From contig JAYKKM010000348.1 of the NCBI GenBank assembly GCA_035772405.1, forward strand, positions 4,901,833-4,965,832: a stretch of 64,000 bases of DNA, given 5' to 3'. Shown here piece after piece: positions 45,753-58,281 of this stretch. This DNA comes from Chrysogorgia sp. JL179-B06. Taxonomy: Eukaryota > Cnidaria > Anthozoa > Scleralcyonacea > Chrysogorgiidae. Position 1 is the first letter of the stretch. Every line of letters starts with the position of its first letter. The translations under genes and the position numbers were made by a program. The notes under the pieces are model-generated. The model was given only the letters and a program-made list of their open reading frames with translations. It had not been told where the DNA came from and ran no database searches.

Positions 45753-48700
45753 TTATTTTTTCCCTTTCTCTGATGGCTCACGAACCAAACTGAGCAGCTT
45801 GTCCATTTTAGCAATTTCGTTTTCGGGACCCTTTGCCTTTTCCTATGAAAAGAAAAACCAAAAGTAGAAAGACTTTATTTGCTTGTCTACTTCATTCAGT
45901 TTTCTAATCGGCCTGAATTCTTACCTTCGCTGTTGTAGCTTTCCTTAAATTGGGTGAAAGTTTTAGGGATGACACATAACCTCTAAATAATGAAAAAATG
46001 AAATTTTGTAAAATTAAATGAGGTTATGAAATAACCAATGTTAAAAGCAAAGGAGCGCGCGACGGTGTGGTAATCAGAAACGCCAGTGGCACGAAAATTA
46101 CGAAACTGCAGATGTATGTGTGTGTTCATTACAACCTCTATGCGCCGGCAATTGGCAAAGACGAGGGCTGATCAAGTACCATAACGTGAAATAAAGAGGG
46201 ACACATAGCTTGCAATGCCGATCGAATAATGAAAGTATGAGCATGACCTATGACTATGTAGTATAATATACCCCCCGAGGAAACATGACAGTTTTGTTGA
46301 TGGTGCGCAAGAAAAAACGCGGCTCACGTTTCGATTTAAAGACTTCATATCGTCACGATGTCGGGTTACGGTTAGGGTTAAGTACAATATCGACACATGT
46401 TTTTAAACAAATGAAAGAAAAGAAATAATTTAAGAACTAGAAGTTACTATCGCAAGGAAAGTGCTGCCTCAAAATTCAAGGCAGTTGTGATATTGTGCCA
46501 AATAGCACAAATAAGTGGCGGGCTTATTGAAGTCAACAGATGTAAGTCAACAGAATCAGATGTAAGTTGAACAGTTAATATTGAAGTCAACAGATGTAAG
46601 TTCAACAGTTGCATAAAAATGCAGTTGAACATAAAGATAAAATAGTTGTATAACATAGTTCTCTGTACAAGGCTTGCATAAGAAATACAGTTAAATATGA
46701 ACACTAACAACAAACTAACAACTGCCAGAAGTTCAGCACTAAAGACAGGGGCGCACATTCGAAATATTTGTGGGGGGGTGCTTTTCGATCTGGGACCGAC
46801 TTTTATGTTCGTATCTGATAAATGTACGGATATGTATACCCCCTTCATTCCTTCATGTTCCCAAAGCAATACAATTAAAAATTCAAATGTAATACAGCAC
46901 TTTATTTTGAGAAAAATTTAGCATATTGTATAGCGCTAACGCACTATAGCTTAAGTCTAACAAAGAACACTTTAATTTGTTTATAATATATGGATTTTTG
47001 TAATTATATACACTGAAACGTCCCTGAGAAGTGTCGCCATGTAAGGCCCAAATGTAATGCAAATGATCTCAAACAAAGGATTTTGCTCATTTGCATTAGA
47101 TTCGGCACATGAAAAGTGCGACGTTTGAATTAAGCCTGGTCATATACATATATGAACATCTTTTAAATTACTCAACACTAATAATGCGACGAACGATCAA
47201 CTAGTTTGTCTAGATAAAGTAAGTTAGTTTGTCTAGGTTAATCGAGTCTGTCAAATCTCTTTCGCATCCAAAGGTCTGAACGCATCACTGTCTTTATGAG
47301 TTTCAGCCTTGAGAAACTGCGTTCACTTGATGCCGACGTGATGGGCGCTGTCAAGATCATGTGATAGCATATATACTACTTCAAGTCAAGGGAAAGATCG
47401 TCTGGAATTTTTTCGCACAACGTGCTGCTGCTTCTGCAATCTTTTTTATATCTGGTTTGTTTGCTTGGCAGTGATCTCTAAACGTTGTAAGTTCAACATG
47501 TAAGAATCTTCGTCAGATTGCAGCGATTCAGGAAGCATCTTTACCAGGGACTTGAGCTCTTCCGGTTTTGGGTCTTTGTCGTAAAGTGGAAGGAGAAGAC
47601 CAACAGCCGGGGCAAGGATGTTACAGGCAGCTTTGACGTTATCTGTAAGTGTGGATTTGGACGTCCAGGATTTGAAGAAAAGTCTTTTCTGTAGAAGTCC
47701 TTGAGATCAAGGTGTGCATCGATTTCATGGCATTCTGAAAAAACAACAGCTGCATCTATTTGGTTATCCAAATTATCCTTGTCGTCGCGTAAGTGGCGCA
47801 GTGTGGCAATAGTATCATGAGCAGCTTCTAGAGACACTCTGGATTTGCTTTCTCAAAATCTTGGTTTTCACCATAACATTTCTCATGAACATATTCAAAC
47901 GATTTCACTCTTGCTAGTAGATTATTTGCCTTCGCTTTGGTCTTGGTATCATCTATCCTGCAACTCTTCTAGTGATTTTACAGTTTCTTTGTGAATTGAC
48001 CAAATTTATAGTAATCATTAAACAGACATTCAGATTAGCTACAAACGCGCAAATCAATTAAACTTTACAGTTGAAATGACAACCTGTAAGACTTATATAA
48101 CGGAAACTTCGAGTCGAAATGACGACGTGGCACAGACATAACCGTTTCGACCGAAGTGTTATGAGTCGGAGCATGGATAGTAGAAAGAAAATAAGTCGCT
48201 TTATTATCCATGGTCGGAGATGCAACTGAAATTCGACATTGAAACAACGTCTTTTCCCGACGTTGTCGCAACGTTGACAAAATGACGTTATCACATTGTG
48301 CGACGTCGCGACCCAATTTCAACCAAAAATCGACGTCATTATAAACGGACTGCTTGTTATTTAATCGTTAGCAAGTAACTATACGCGAATATATTGTAAC
48401 TCACTAACTTCATGGCTGCATATAAAATGAAGAGCCTAATTTAGCATAATAAGATATTTTGTAACTAGTTTTGTCTTTATTGGACACGAATATTACATAA
48501 TATTTTTCAGGGACGAACGGGACCGAAAAAAATGTCTGATGGATAATTTGGGACCGACTTTTCTGACCGATTCTCAATTTTTGGGGGGGTGTCACACCCC
48601 CCACACCCCCCCATAATGTGCGCCCCTGACTAAAGATGACGATTGGCGAACGAGGCTCTTCACTAAATATTGTGGCCCTAGTAGCTAAAGAGATTTTATT

Positions 48701-49465
48701 TTGTTTGCATGCAGGCCGTTGGCGAGTTCTATCCGAACCTTTGATTCAGATAGTTTCCGCATCCGGCGATTATACGAACATCTACGAGTTACGTCATAAA
48801 ACGTCATAAATCTGTGGATGAAAAATCGAGCGTGATTTTAATGTAGATCGACTATACATAGTTCCGCGAAGAGGTCTGGGTACGAGACACAGCAACCCAA
48901 GTCAAGATTAGTGTGCTGCCGAATTATAATACAGAATGCAATATTCAAGTAATTAAAACGAGATAAGATAAATGGAAAAGTCATCGTCAAACTAAAAGAG
49001 AAATAAATTAAAGAACTCTTTCATAATGGCGACCATTCCTTTATGTGCATCTAAATTAGCCTTTAGGACCTCGATTGTGTGTCAGCAATAGCGTAGAGTC
49101 TGGTTGCTATTAATAGCTCAAAAAGCGGACAAACAAACCAAATTTGACTCACAAATGATTGCAAATGAGCTATTTCTTTTGTTATGGCCGCAATAATTAT
49201 GGGTAAAAGCGGACAAACATCGATGCTGACGTCATCTCGACGGAGCGCTATTCAAAGGAATATTGGCTTCCTAACGAGGTTATAAAGCTAATTTAAATGC
49301 ACATAAAAGAATATTTAAAATGGTAGCCATTATGAAAGAGGTTTACTAAATACAAGATTAACGGATACAAGACACAAGATAAACACCTGTCATCACCAGC
49401 TATGATTATCGGGTGAACTTGATTGAAAGCTATATGTGTTAACTTTGTCTTCTTCTTAGCAACAA
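45753..49465 (-). pseudogene. DNAI1: Orphan DNAI1 3' exons in copy 2
   Basis: Exons 49465-49387, 45982-45925 and 45842-45753, intact splice sites and stop as in copies 1 and 3. Separated from the DNAI1 upstream exons by copy 3. The closest upstream same-strand donor is CAMK4 exon 2 of copy 3 (52120). Confidence 0.9.
46746..48628 (-). mobile_element. 1.9-kb hAT element, copy 2
   Basis: Same element as 34227-36106 with the same ACTAAAGA flanks, so it was present before the triplication. Same broken transposase; 3 bp longer. Confidence 0.9.
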
Positions 49466-50119
49466 CTAAACAAATCCAAAAGATAACTTATTTTACTTAG
49501 CAAAGAAAGAAAGAACAAACAATAAAAAATACATGAAGCGATGACTAAAAGAGTGAGTACAAACTACAAAGTTGTATAATAGATACAATATTAGCGGCCA
49601 AACTATCACTATAGGATTTCAATGAGACGAGATACAGTTTGGAAGCGATTATTGTATGTAATAGATAAAATACGAGCGGCACATCTGTATGTACTATTTA
49701 AAGCACGCGTAGGAGTGTTTTATCAGATATAAGTTTGGTAAGTTCGTTGGCGTAGTAATTTTGAAAAATAACGTTGTCTAAGCCGAGAAAATCAAAGCTA
49801 AAGTTTATGTAAATTAGGATGAATCTTTATCACATATAAAGATACGACACGGTGGTGATTTTCCTTTGTGTTTTCCTCATGAATTATTAATGAGTTTTTT
49901 AAGGGCATTTACAGCACGAGCCATTGTAAATCCCATACAGATCTGACGCGAGTATTTTGTCGTACTTGTGAAATGAACCAATGAACGATGCTATAGGCTT
50001 AATTAGTATTCATAATTTTGTAAAAGATCGTCCTAATAAGCATTCATAACTTTGTTAAAGATCGTCTAATCAGTATTGAATCTTTATTGAGCTTTACATG
50101 TGCTATACATGTGACCAAA

Positions 50120-50132
50120 CTAAATATAAGAT
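50120..50132. other. Triplication junction 2, same filler
   Basis: The same 13-nt CTAAATATAAGAT between the same two break ends as junction 1, showing that one founding duplication was later expanded by unequal exchange or a similar process. Confidence 0.9.
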
Positions 50133-52119
50133 AAGATAAACTAAATTATTCAAAGGTCTGGTTCGTTTTCCCGTTGAATTCTGGTGCCATGTTGGTTCTT
50201 ATAAACTTTCTCACCTCCCAAACATGCACATTTTGGGCGCAATCAATGAACCTGACAATTCTGTGAGGAACAGTCTCAGAATGCAGGAAATACTATTTCA
50301 GAGACTCTAGTTTTCAAAAATTTTCCGGGCGAGCATGGCCCCCGACCCCCCTAGAGGCTGCAGTTAGCCCCCTCAAAAAACACATCATCTTCCGACGCCA
50401 ATGACTGAGAAACTTTGCCCTTTTTTGGCATTCAACCCCTGCCCTCAAAATATTCTAGTTGCGCCCCTGAGAATGTTGGGTACCCGCACACTTTATTTCG
50501 TGGCTCCTCGTGTTCTTTCATAATATTGCTATCTAAAAAGCGAACAAACATCTATATGGCGAGTTCTTTGAAAAAAACGAATTTAAACAAACCCGAAACA
50601 ATCAAGAGGCAGATTTGGAGCAAGTCTATGAAATAGTGTGTAAGTTGTCTAACGTTTCGAGCGGCCCTTCGTCAGAGAGTGAAACGTAAAGTGAAATAAT
50701 AACTGAGTGATTATTTCACTTTATGTTTCACTCTCTGACGAAGGGCCTTCGCTCGAAACGTTAGACAACTTACACGCTATTTCGGCAGTACACCAACCTT
50801 TTTATACATTTTGAAGACAAATGCAGAAATACTTAACTACATTTATGGTTATACAGTATATTACGGTGGTCCATACATGCAATGCGCATATTAATAATTT
50901 CAGTCGACAAATACAGGGTGTATCAAAAAAAGCGCAACCTCGGAATTTCCCAAGAAATCCACTGTGTTCTTAAACAAAAAAGATTTTCGCCCCTTGGGAA
51001 TTTAAAATAGCTTGTATAATCGCAACCTCGTACCCAGGGCCTATCTCCGCCCGCCGCCGATCCCCCGATCGTATTCCAGGGGCATAACTGTCTAATTACT
51101 ACAAACTCGAGCACGTAAAGCAGAATTTAATCGAAATTTATGCATTTATTTAATGGTAAGTTGTTTATTTATTAGCAATTCAACAGTTATGCCCTTGGAA
51201 TACGATTAGAAGCTATTTTAAATTCCCAGAGGCCTAAAATCTTTTGTGCTAATAAAAACAAAGTGGATTTCTTGGGAAATTCCGAGGTTGCGCTTTTTTT
51301 GATACACCAGTCCACAAATATATTTTGAAACCGTTGCGATTGATATTTCGAAATCCCGAATAACGTCGTTTGCCTTTTGGAGTTTTGGAAAGTATCTATA
51401 CATATACGTTGTGACTATCGATCACAAAATCGAATTTACTGGTCCAGGATTGACAGTTTGCCATCTATAATTTCTTCTGCATGAACGCTCTTCTCCTGTA
51501 TACTAAATGCTAAATATTTACATATTTTGAATTTCACGACGACATGTCACCGCACGATTTCACTCCGGTAACGACGCTTTGGGATGGTCCGTCGGCCCGC
51601 CACTTTGAGTGTTTTCTAAGTGTTTTCAAGAGGGCGGTTGTATTAATATCATACAGCTCTTGAAAGGCACGCTTATCACTGAGATTCGGCGATATCCAGC
51701 GGGTAAGCCGCGCCTGTGAGCAATTTAAGAACGATTCTCAGATGTATTTATAGCCAAAATTTCGATGTCTTCGCATGTGACGTTCATCAGGAAAACACAG
51801 ATTATTTTCTCTTCTGGCTTACGTCCTGACTTTGCAAAACATGAAACTATACTAAAGCTTTTTTTCAAGCTCACCTGCCTGCAAATCAGCAAGCAAAAAA
51901 TACTAGAATTATGTCTCGCTTCCGTGAGTTGTTGTTGTTGCTAAGGAAACATGACCGAATTTATACATAGCAAACTCGCAAAAGTACTTCGCTGCTTTCA
52001 GCAAAATATTTACGTTTGCCATGACTTTACATCAGCGCTATATATCTGGCGACCAATTGACCCCTTAGCTCCAAGGGCAAGGGTCCCCTTGCTTGTGCCA
52101 AACATCATCAAATACTTAC

Positions 52120-52398
52120 ACTTTTCTTGATAATTTTAACGGCGAAGTCATCATCCGTACCTACTTGAGTACAAAGCTTTACCACAGACGAAGCCCCTCT
52201 ACAAAATCATAGCAGAACACCAAAATAATAATAACTACAATAAGCAGGTGATCGACGACACATATTAGCCAACAAATTCTAGTCATAAGATCAAATCTCT
52301 TCAGTTCTTTCTCACAGCACCTACCGTCCCAACTCCTTTCCAATCTTGTAGAAATCCTCAATAGGTTCCTTCCGAGAGATATCAAAAAAGTAGACCAT
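52120..52398 (-). pseudogene. CAMK4: Orphan CAMK4 exons 1-2, copy 3
   Basis: Exon 1 at 52398-52325 and exon 2 at 52198-52120, with intact ATG, splice sites and kinase Gly loop. As in copy 2 no later kinase exon follows in the unit. Confidence 0.9.
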
Positions 52399-52970
52399 TA
52401 TTGAACGCTGTTTTAAGTTGATAAGGTCTAAAAAATCGTTTCTACGCTAGCTTTGCGGCTTTGCCTATTAAATACGGCTATTGCAGCAGCCAGCTGTGAC
52501 TGCCGGCCTGATCAATTTATAGACCACTCAGGCGCGTTATCGTCTCACTTACCCGAAAATATGCGGGCGGGCGATAATTAATTATTTTTACTACTTCATA
52601 ATCTTTGAGATCAATTATATAATTATGTATGTGCGTAAAATAACGGTGTCACTAGACCGGATTTCCATCTGTTTTTTATACCCCTAACCCCTAACCCCAA
52701 CCGTAATCCTAATCCTAACCCTAACCGTAACTCTAATCCTAACCATAACCCTAATAATAACCGTAAAATATGGTGGGAGACTATATGTATTGTTACCATG
52801 AAGTATATCCCAAAATAACATGTCTGTGCATAATTATTACTACCATTAAATACTTTATACACAAATTCAATGTACAGAAGTTAATTTGGCTACATTTATT
52901 GTATGTGCATAAAATAACATGTCTGTGCATAATTATTACTACTACGGTATTAAATACTTTATACATAAAC

Positions 52971-55900
52971 TCAATGTACAGCAGTTAATCTGGCTACATA
53001 ATGTTTGATAACTTTAAGGTGTTCATCGACAAAAGATGGACACATTTGCTCAAGACTTGTTACCAGATTTAGAAAGTATTCTATATTAGGACCACTTGTC
53101 CCTTTACATGCAACAATTTGTTTTGCAATTTCATCTTCAGGTGCTGGGCCCAGATATTCTGGGTTCTGCTCAGTAGCCATGTAGACGAAAACATTGTGTG
53201 GTTCACATAAGCCAATGGTAGGAAAGAATAACATTTTGACCAATTGGTATCCATTTTTTTCTCGATAATCCAAATACTTCATGACTTCTTCTTTCTTAGT
53301 GCAGTCCACTCGAAACGATACTCCAGTGACACTTCCCTGAATGCAAGAAAGTCACATTAAAAGAGCAACATCATTAACTTACCCATTTAGTAAATACTAG
53401 ACACCTAAACTGTCTACAAAAACCGGTCAAAGATCTTTCAGTTACCGTGGTGTTAAGACCTGGAATATCTTACCAACTGGCATCAAAACTTCTACATTAA
53501 GTAGTTTTAAAAAATATGTGACAGATTCACTTCAATAATTTTTTAGTAGTTCATGTAATATAGTTTATTAATTTATTCTATCTATTTAAACTGTAAATGT
53601 TATATATTTTGAGGGCCACCCATATTAACCTTTGTGTTAGCTTGGTGTCTACCCTCATTAAATATAGTTATCAATCAATCAATCAACTTGACAGTTATGG
53701 GGCAAAAATAAATGGCAGATTATGGACCATTGATCCTATATATAACTATGGATCCAAAATCTCCCATATAAGATGAAATACCTATGATGAGTGCATTTTG
53801 CTGTAAGATCATACTATAATAATATGTAGCTTTGCAGTTCTAATATTTTCAATATATTTTCAATATATTTTCAATAAAAATTACATACATTTTAATAACT
53901 TGGACAATAAAACAAGAAGCACAAACTCGCTAACATTATTTGAAAATGAACTGAAAAAACACCAATTTAATTAGTTTCAAAATGCGAGAGCCATTGTACA
54001 GTTTATAATAGTAATGTGATATGATGTAATGTTACGTGACATAATGTTGTGTAATGCATCAATACATTACTTAATGTAATGTAGTGTAGTGTAGTGTAAT
54101 GTAATGTAATGTAGTGTAATGTAATGACTTAATGTAATGTATATAATGTAATGACTTAATGTAATGTAATGTAATGTAATTTTGTGAAGTACTACAGGAC
54201 CCCACTGAAAAACACTTCGGTGACGTGATTAAATAACTATTATTATTATACATGTATATCAAAATACTCACCTTCTCATCTTTGACAAGTGTGACAACCC
54301 TCCCAGGCTGAAATGAAAAACAAATTAAATTTAAACCCAATATGATATAAACGTATACACAATTGAAGCAATCAGTGACAAGTGTTAGGATACTTGTAAT
54401 ATAAGTCATAGCACATTTCTCCTTTAAGTATTCCCTGTCAAACATTGAACGAGGGTGGGGGACTTCAGTATGATTTATTAGCTTATCCATGACAATTACA
54501 AAAAAATTAGAAGAAATAAATACAAAAATAACAAACATAATAAGAATTGACAGGGACACATTTGAGCTTGGTGTCACTTAGTCTGAAAACCACCCACCAA
54601 TCTCAGTTTCTTTGTTTTTAATTTTCATATTGAACCCAGAAAGACCAGCAGCAGCCGGGTAAAATTTGTCATATAATATTGTTATAGGGATAGGGGGAAT
54701 GCACTTGGTAGCTGGCAGCAGACCTACACCATTTTATCAAATTTGCATTATTTCCATTAAGGTAGCAAGGAAACTCATTGACATTGCTGTTGGAATTCAA
54801 TACTGTTGCCTACAGTGGTGGTGCCAGGAATTCCCCGACACAGGGGTGGTAATTCCTCTCGGGGAGTCTAAGCCTCTGAAATGCTATTACCTGCATCTTG
54901 GGGGCAGTTTTAACAAAAAATAAAAACAGTGAAAATCATGATTTTATAGTCAGTATTTCCTTACTTAATATATGAAACTAACTCTAACAATAATATTCAT
55001 GCAAAAACTAGATGACAGTGAGCACGTGAAACAACACAGAGGTGATAGATTTGTGCCAGTGATGAAAGTTGATTACCTTTGACATTGTTTAGCAAAACGT
55101 TTGTTAATGCGTGAAAAAACTTTTACGGAACAAAAGACAAACTTTTTTTCTCCTTTTTTCCCCCAGCTCGTTCCCTGACAAATTGTTAATTCTTCCCCGA
55201 AAGGGAAGCTAAGGTTCCCTGATGGGGGGGGGGCTGTAGCCCCCCTCTGGCACCACCCCTGAAGCAAGTCCATATAAGAGTGTATATATTCGCAACTGCG
55301 TACCTATGACAAACAATGAGTACGACACGTCCAAGTGCAAAAAGATAATTAAGCCAAATGCTGGGGTCTGTCTCCGCTCGGCAGGGGAGAAATCAACCTC
55401 TGCTCCACCGCCCGCCGCTATGGGTATCAGGATGAGCTTACATGGAATGCAAGCCTGCCCCCAGAACCTGAATCACGTCTATATTTATCCCTAACATAAA
55501 CACGAATCTTCATTGCTATTGACAACAACAAAAAACTTTCTGACAAAACTATTAACTTATCTCAAGTGATAATCCAAGGTGTTTTGTCACTGATTGCTGC
55601 ACTTTGCCGACTCGTTGACATTGCTGTTGGAGTTTTAACACCTTCGACGTCGGTTTCAAACGTTACATTTATCATGTGTCAAATTTATCAAGTGTGGATA
55701 CTCTTGCATGCCATATATAAATATCAAATATGATTGTATCTATCAAATTGATATTTGTATGCATTCCCGAGTCCCGACTCGGTAATATTAAATATTTCAA
55801 GGCGTAACTATCCAAAAACGAAGTCATTTAGTTGTTTTTCAACGCTCCAGGTAAAAATTAACTTACCTGTCCAGGAATCCCTCGATGATCCGTACTGCCT

Positions 55901-56031
55901 TGCCAAAATCGCCGAGAAAATCCACGAACACAGCCGACTATTTTTTCTTTGTAAGGAAAATCAGTCTTCCAAATTAGCGAGCCGTAGCCAAAGACCCAGA
56001 TGTCTTCGCTAAGATTGCTTTCTTCTGCCAT
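52971..56031 (-). CDS. CHAC2: CHAC2 gamma-glutamylcyclotransferase, copy 3
   Basis: Exons 56031-55867, 54307-54272 and 53336-52971; 188 aa, the same splice sites and intact YGSL and catalytic Glu motifs. The TGACGTCA site is at 56169 and AATAAA at 52900-52895. It lies between the real DNAI1 3' end (58282) and the orphan CAMK4 exons (52398). Together with copies 1 and 2 this gives a threefold dosage of a glutathione-degrading enzyme. Confidence 0.95.
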
Positions 56032-57304
56032 ATTCGTGATCCAAGAATATTAGATCATCAAATATTTATTGTTTTCGCGGCTTAATTATCTTTTTTTCGC
56101 GGCACAACAACAACAACAATTAAGAACAAAGTGAAATTTCGCAATAAAAACAGCTAATAGTCGATTAATGACGTCATTAGATGTCACAATTACATCACGG
56201 CCCCCCGGCGCCCGCGGGAAGGTTATCTCTACGTGTTGTTCCGGCGTTCGTGATTCGAATCTGAAACCAGAGCTGCAGTCAATCCAGCAAACCGTAAATT
56301 ATGGAAGAGTTCGTCAGTAGATACTATTTACTTAACGATTCCATCGATGTATTAATAGCTCAAAATGCGGATAAACAAACCAAATTTGACTCACAAATGT
56401 GGCAAAGAGCTATTTTCTTTTGTTATGGCCGCAATAATTATGGGTAAATGCGGAGACGTCATCTCCACAAAGTGCTATTGAGCTTCGGACAAAGCTATTT
56501 TTGAGCCTATTGTAGAGCGAATCATTTGGTCACGAAAAATCCAGAAAGCGAACCGAACATAGCCTTGCGACTAGCCAGGGAAGTTAGGGTTAATTTTCCT
56601 CTCCCCATGCTCTTGTTAATTTCTCTGGCTCGGCCAAAAATGGCCAAAACAGCGTTGGAAGCTATTTGACTCGGGAAGTTGCCTGCGGACTACTGCGGAG
56701 GAGGCTACCTTGCGACTAGACTTGCTCCAAGTCTACCTTGGGCACACGCTCGCTTTTTCGCTCGCCCGCCTTTTCAAAACCTTAAAACAAACCCGTCTTT
56801 GAAACTAAACCCATCTCGAAACCAACCCGTCTTGCGCTTTTTTTAGAGTTCGGGTAATACTATAGGTGGGCTATTTTGCACTAGTCAATTGAAACCCCGA
56901 CCCCCGGGAAAGGGCGGGGAATTTAACATTTGTGTAGTGTTAAATTTAGCACTTTCCCCCGCTCATCGGGGAAAATTATTTGTTAAAATCCCCCATGGCC
57001 CCGGTAATTTTTGATTCCGACCCAGCAAACAAAATTCAGATTCTGTACTTTCATTTTCATATTTAGCAATCTCACATTGGCCAATATGCCAATATTTAGT
57101 TCGTAATTTGCATCTCAAAACAGCTCACAAATTCAATTAATCCAAATAAATTCTCAATCGTGGAACTTTCAATTCTTCCCGAAATAGAGAGGATGGCCAG
57201 GTAATAAGCGTTTAATAAACGATGCAAAAGATTATAAAATAGAAGGATTTATAGCGTCCGCCATCTTGTTTCACGTGAAGGAGAGACCAGTGAAGTCCAA
57301 TGAG

Positions 57305-57335
<31 letters not shown>

Positions 57336-58281
57336 GAGCTCACTGGTGAAGTCCTATAGAGTTCACTAAACCGAGGTTATTTTGACTTCCGGTGAATCGT
57401 TAAATCTCCGCTAAAATGCACCGCTTTCGAAGACATGTGTTAAATTCCCCGTCTCCCAGTGGATTAATGCGCGTTAAATCCCGGGGGTCGGGGGGCCGGG
57501 GTTTCAATTGACTAGTGCAAAATATTGGGCTCACAAGGGGGTTTTGGGGACGAGTGGAGAGAATCGGGACGAGCCCGTGCTGCCCAAACTATTTGCCCGA
57601 ACTCTAAAAAAAGCGCAAGAAGCCGCTGCGGAGGAGAGTGCCTTGCGACGTTCCGACATCTTGTCTCGAACGCCGCTCGAGGTATTATTCGATTTTTCGC
57701 ACAAAAGCCAGGTATAATGTTTACACCGTTCTTCTGTTGTTTCCACCATGTATATGTATATGTATATGTATATGTATGTTTATGTATATGTATATGTATG
57801 TGCAAATATACAATCGTATTGTCTAAACGCGCAAGCAGGGCACGTCACACACGACCTCCCGTACAGATTATCACCTTCGCTCGACCTCATTTGCGAGGGA
57901 TCGCGACCTCACTCGCGAGGGGATTACATACGTCACGGAAAAAGTCATACGAAAGAAAAAAGTCACGGAAAAAGTTTAATGGCACTTTTGAAGACTATCA
58001 TTCAAAGATGAGTTACTTTGAATATGATATGTACATATTTTGTGATGAGGTTTTAACAGATGTTCATGAGGCGCCAATGTTCATTGGGAATATCACAAAA
58101 TCCATTTTATACGGAAGTACAAATGACTATATACAAACGTCAGAAACAAACTCACAAAACAACAAGGGTAATTACAACAAGGGTAAATCACTGAGTTACG
58201 AAGATGGTGGCGCGCTTTGTTAGGATGTTTTAATGAGCGGTCACATCCTTGATGAACAATTACTCGTAAACATGAACAGTC

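Larger units (their letters stand above)
37611..50119. repeat. Tandem unit copy 2 (12.5 kb)
   Basis: Near-identical to copies 1 and 3, without the 836-bp foldback. Shares with copy 3 a 31-bp segment near 38568 and ACATAGCAAACTCGC near 39445. Private changes include loss of an 11-bp repeat near 41340 and an extra GCT near 47425. Confidence 0.97.
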
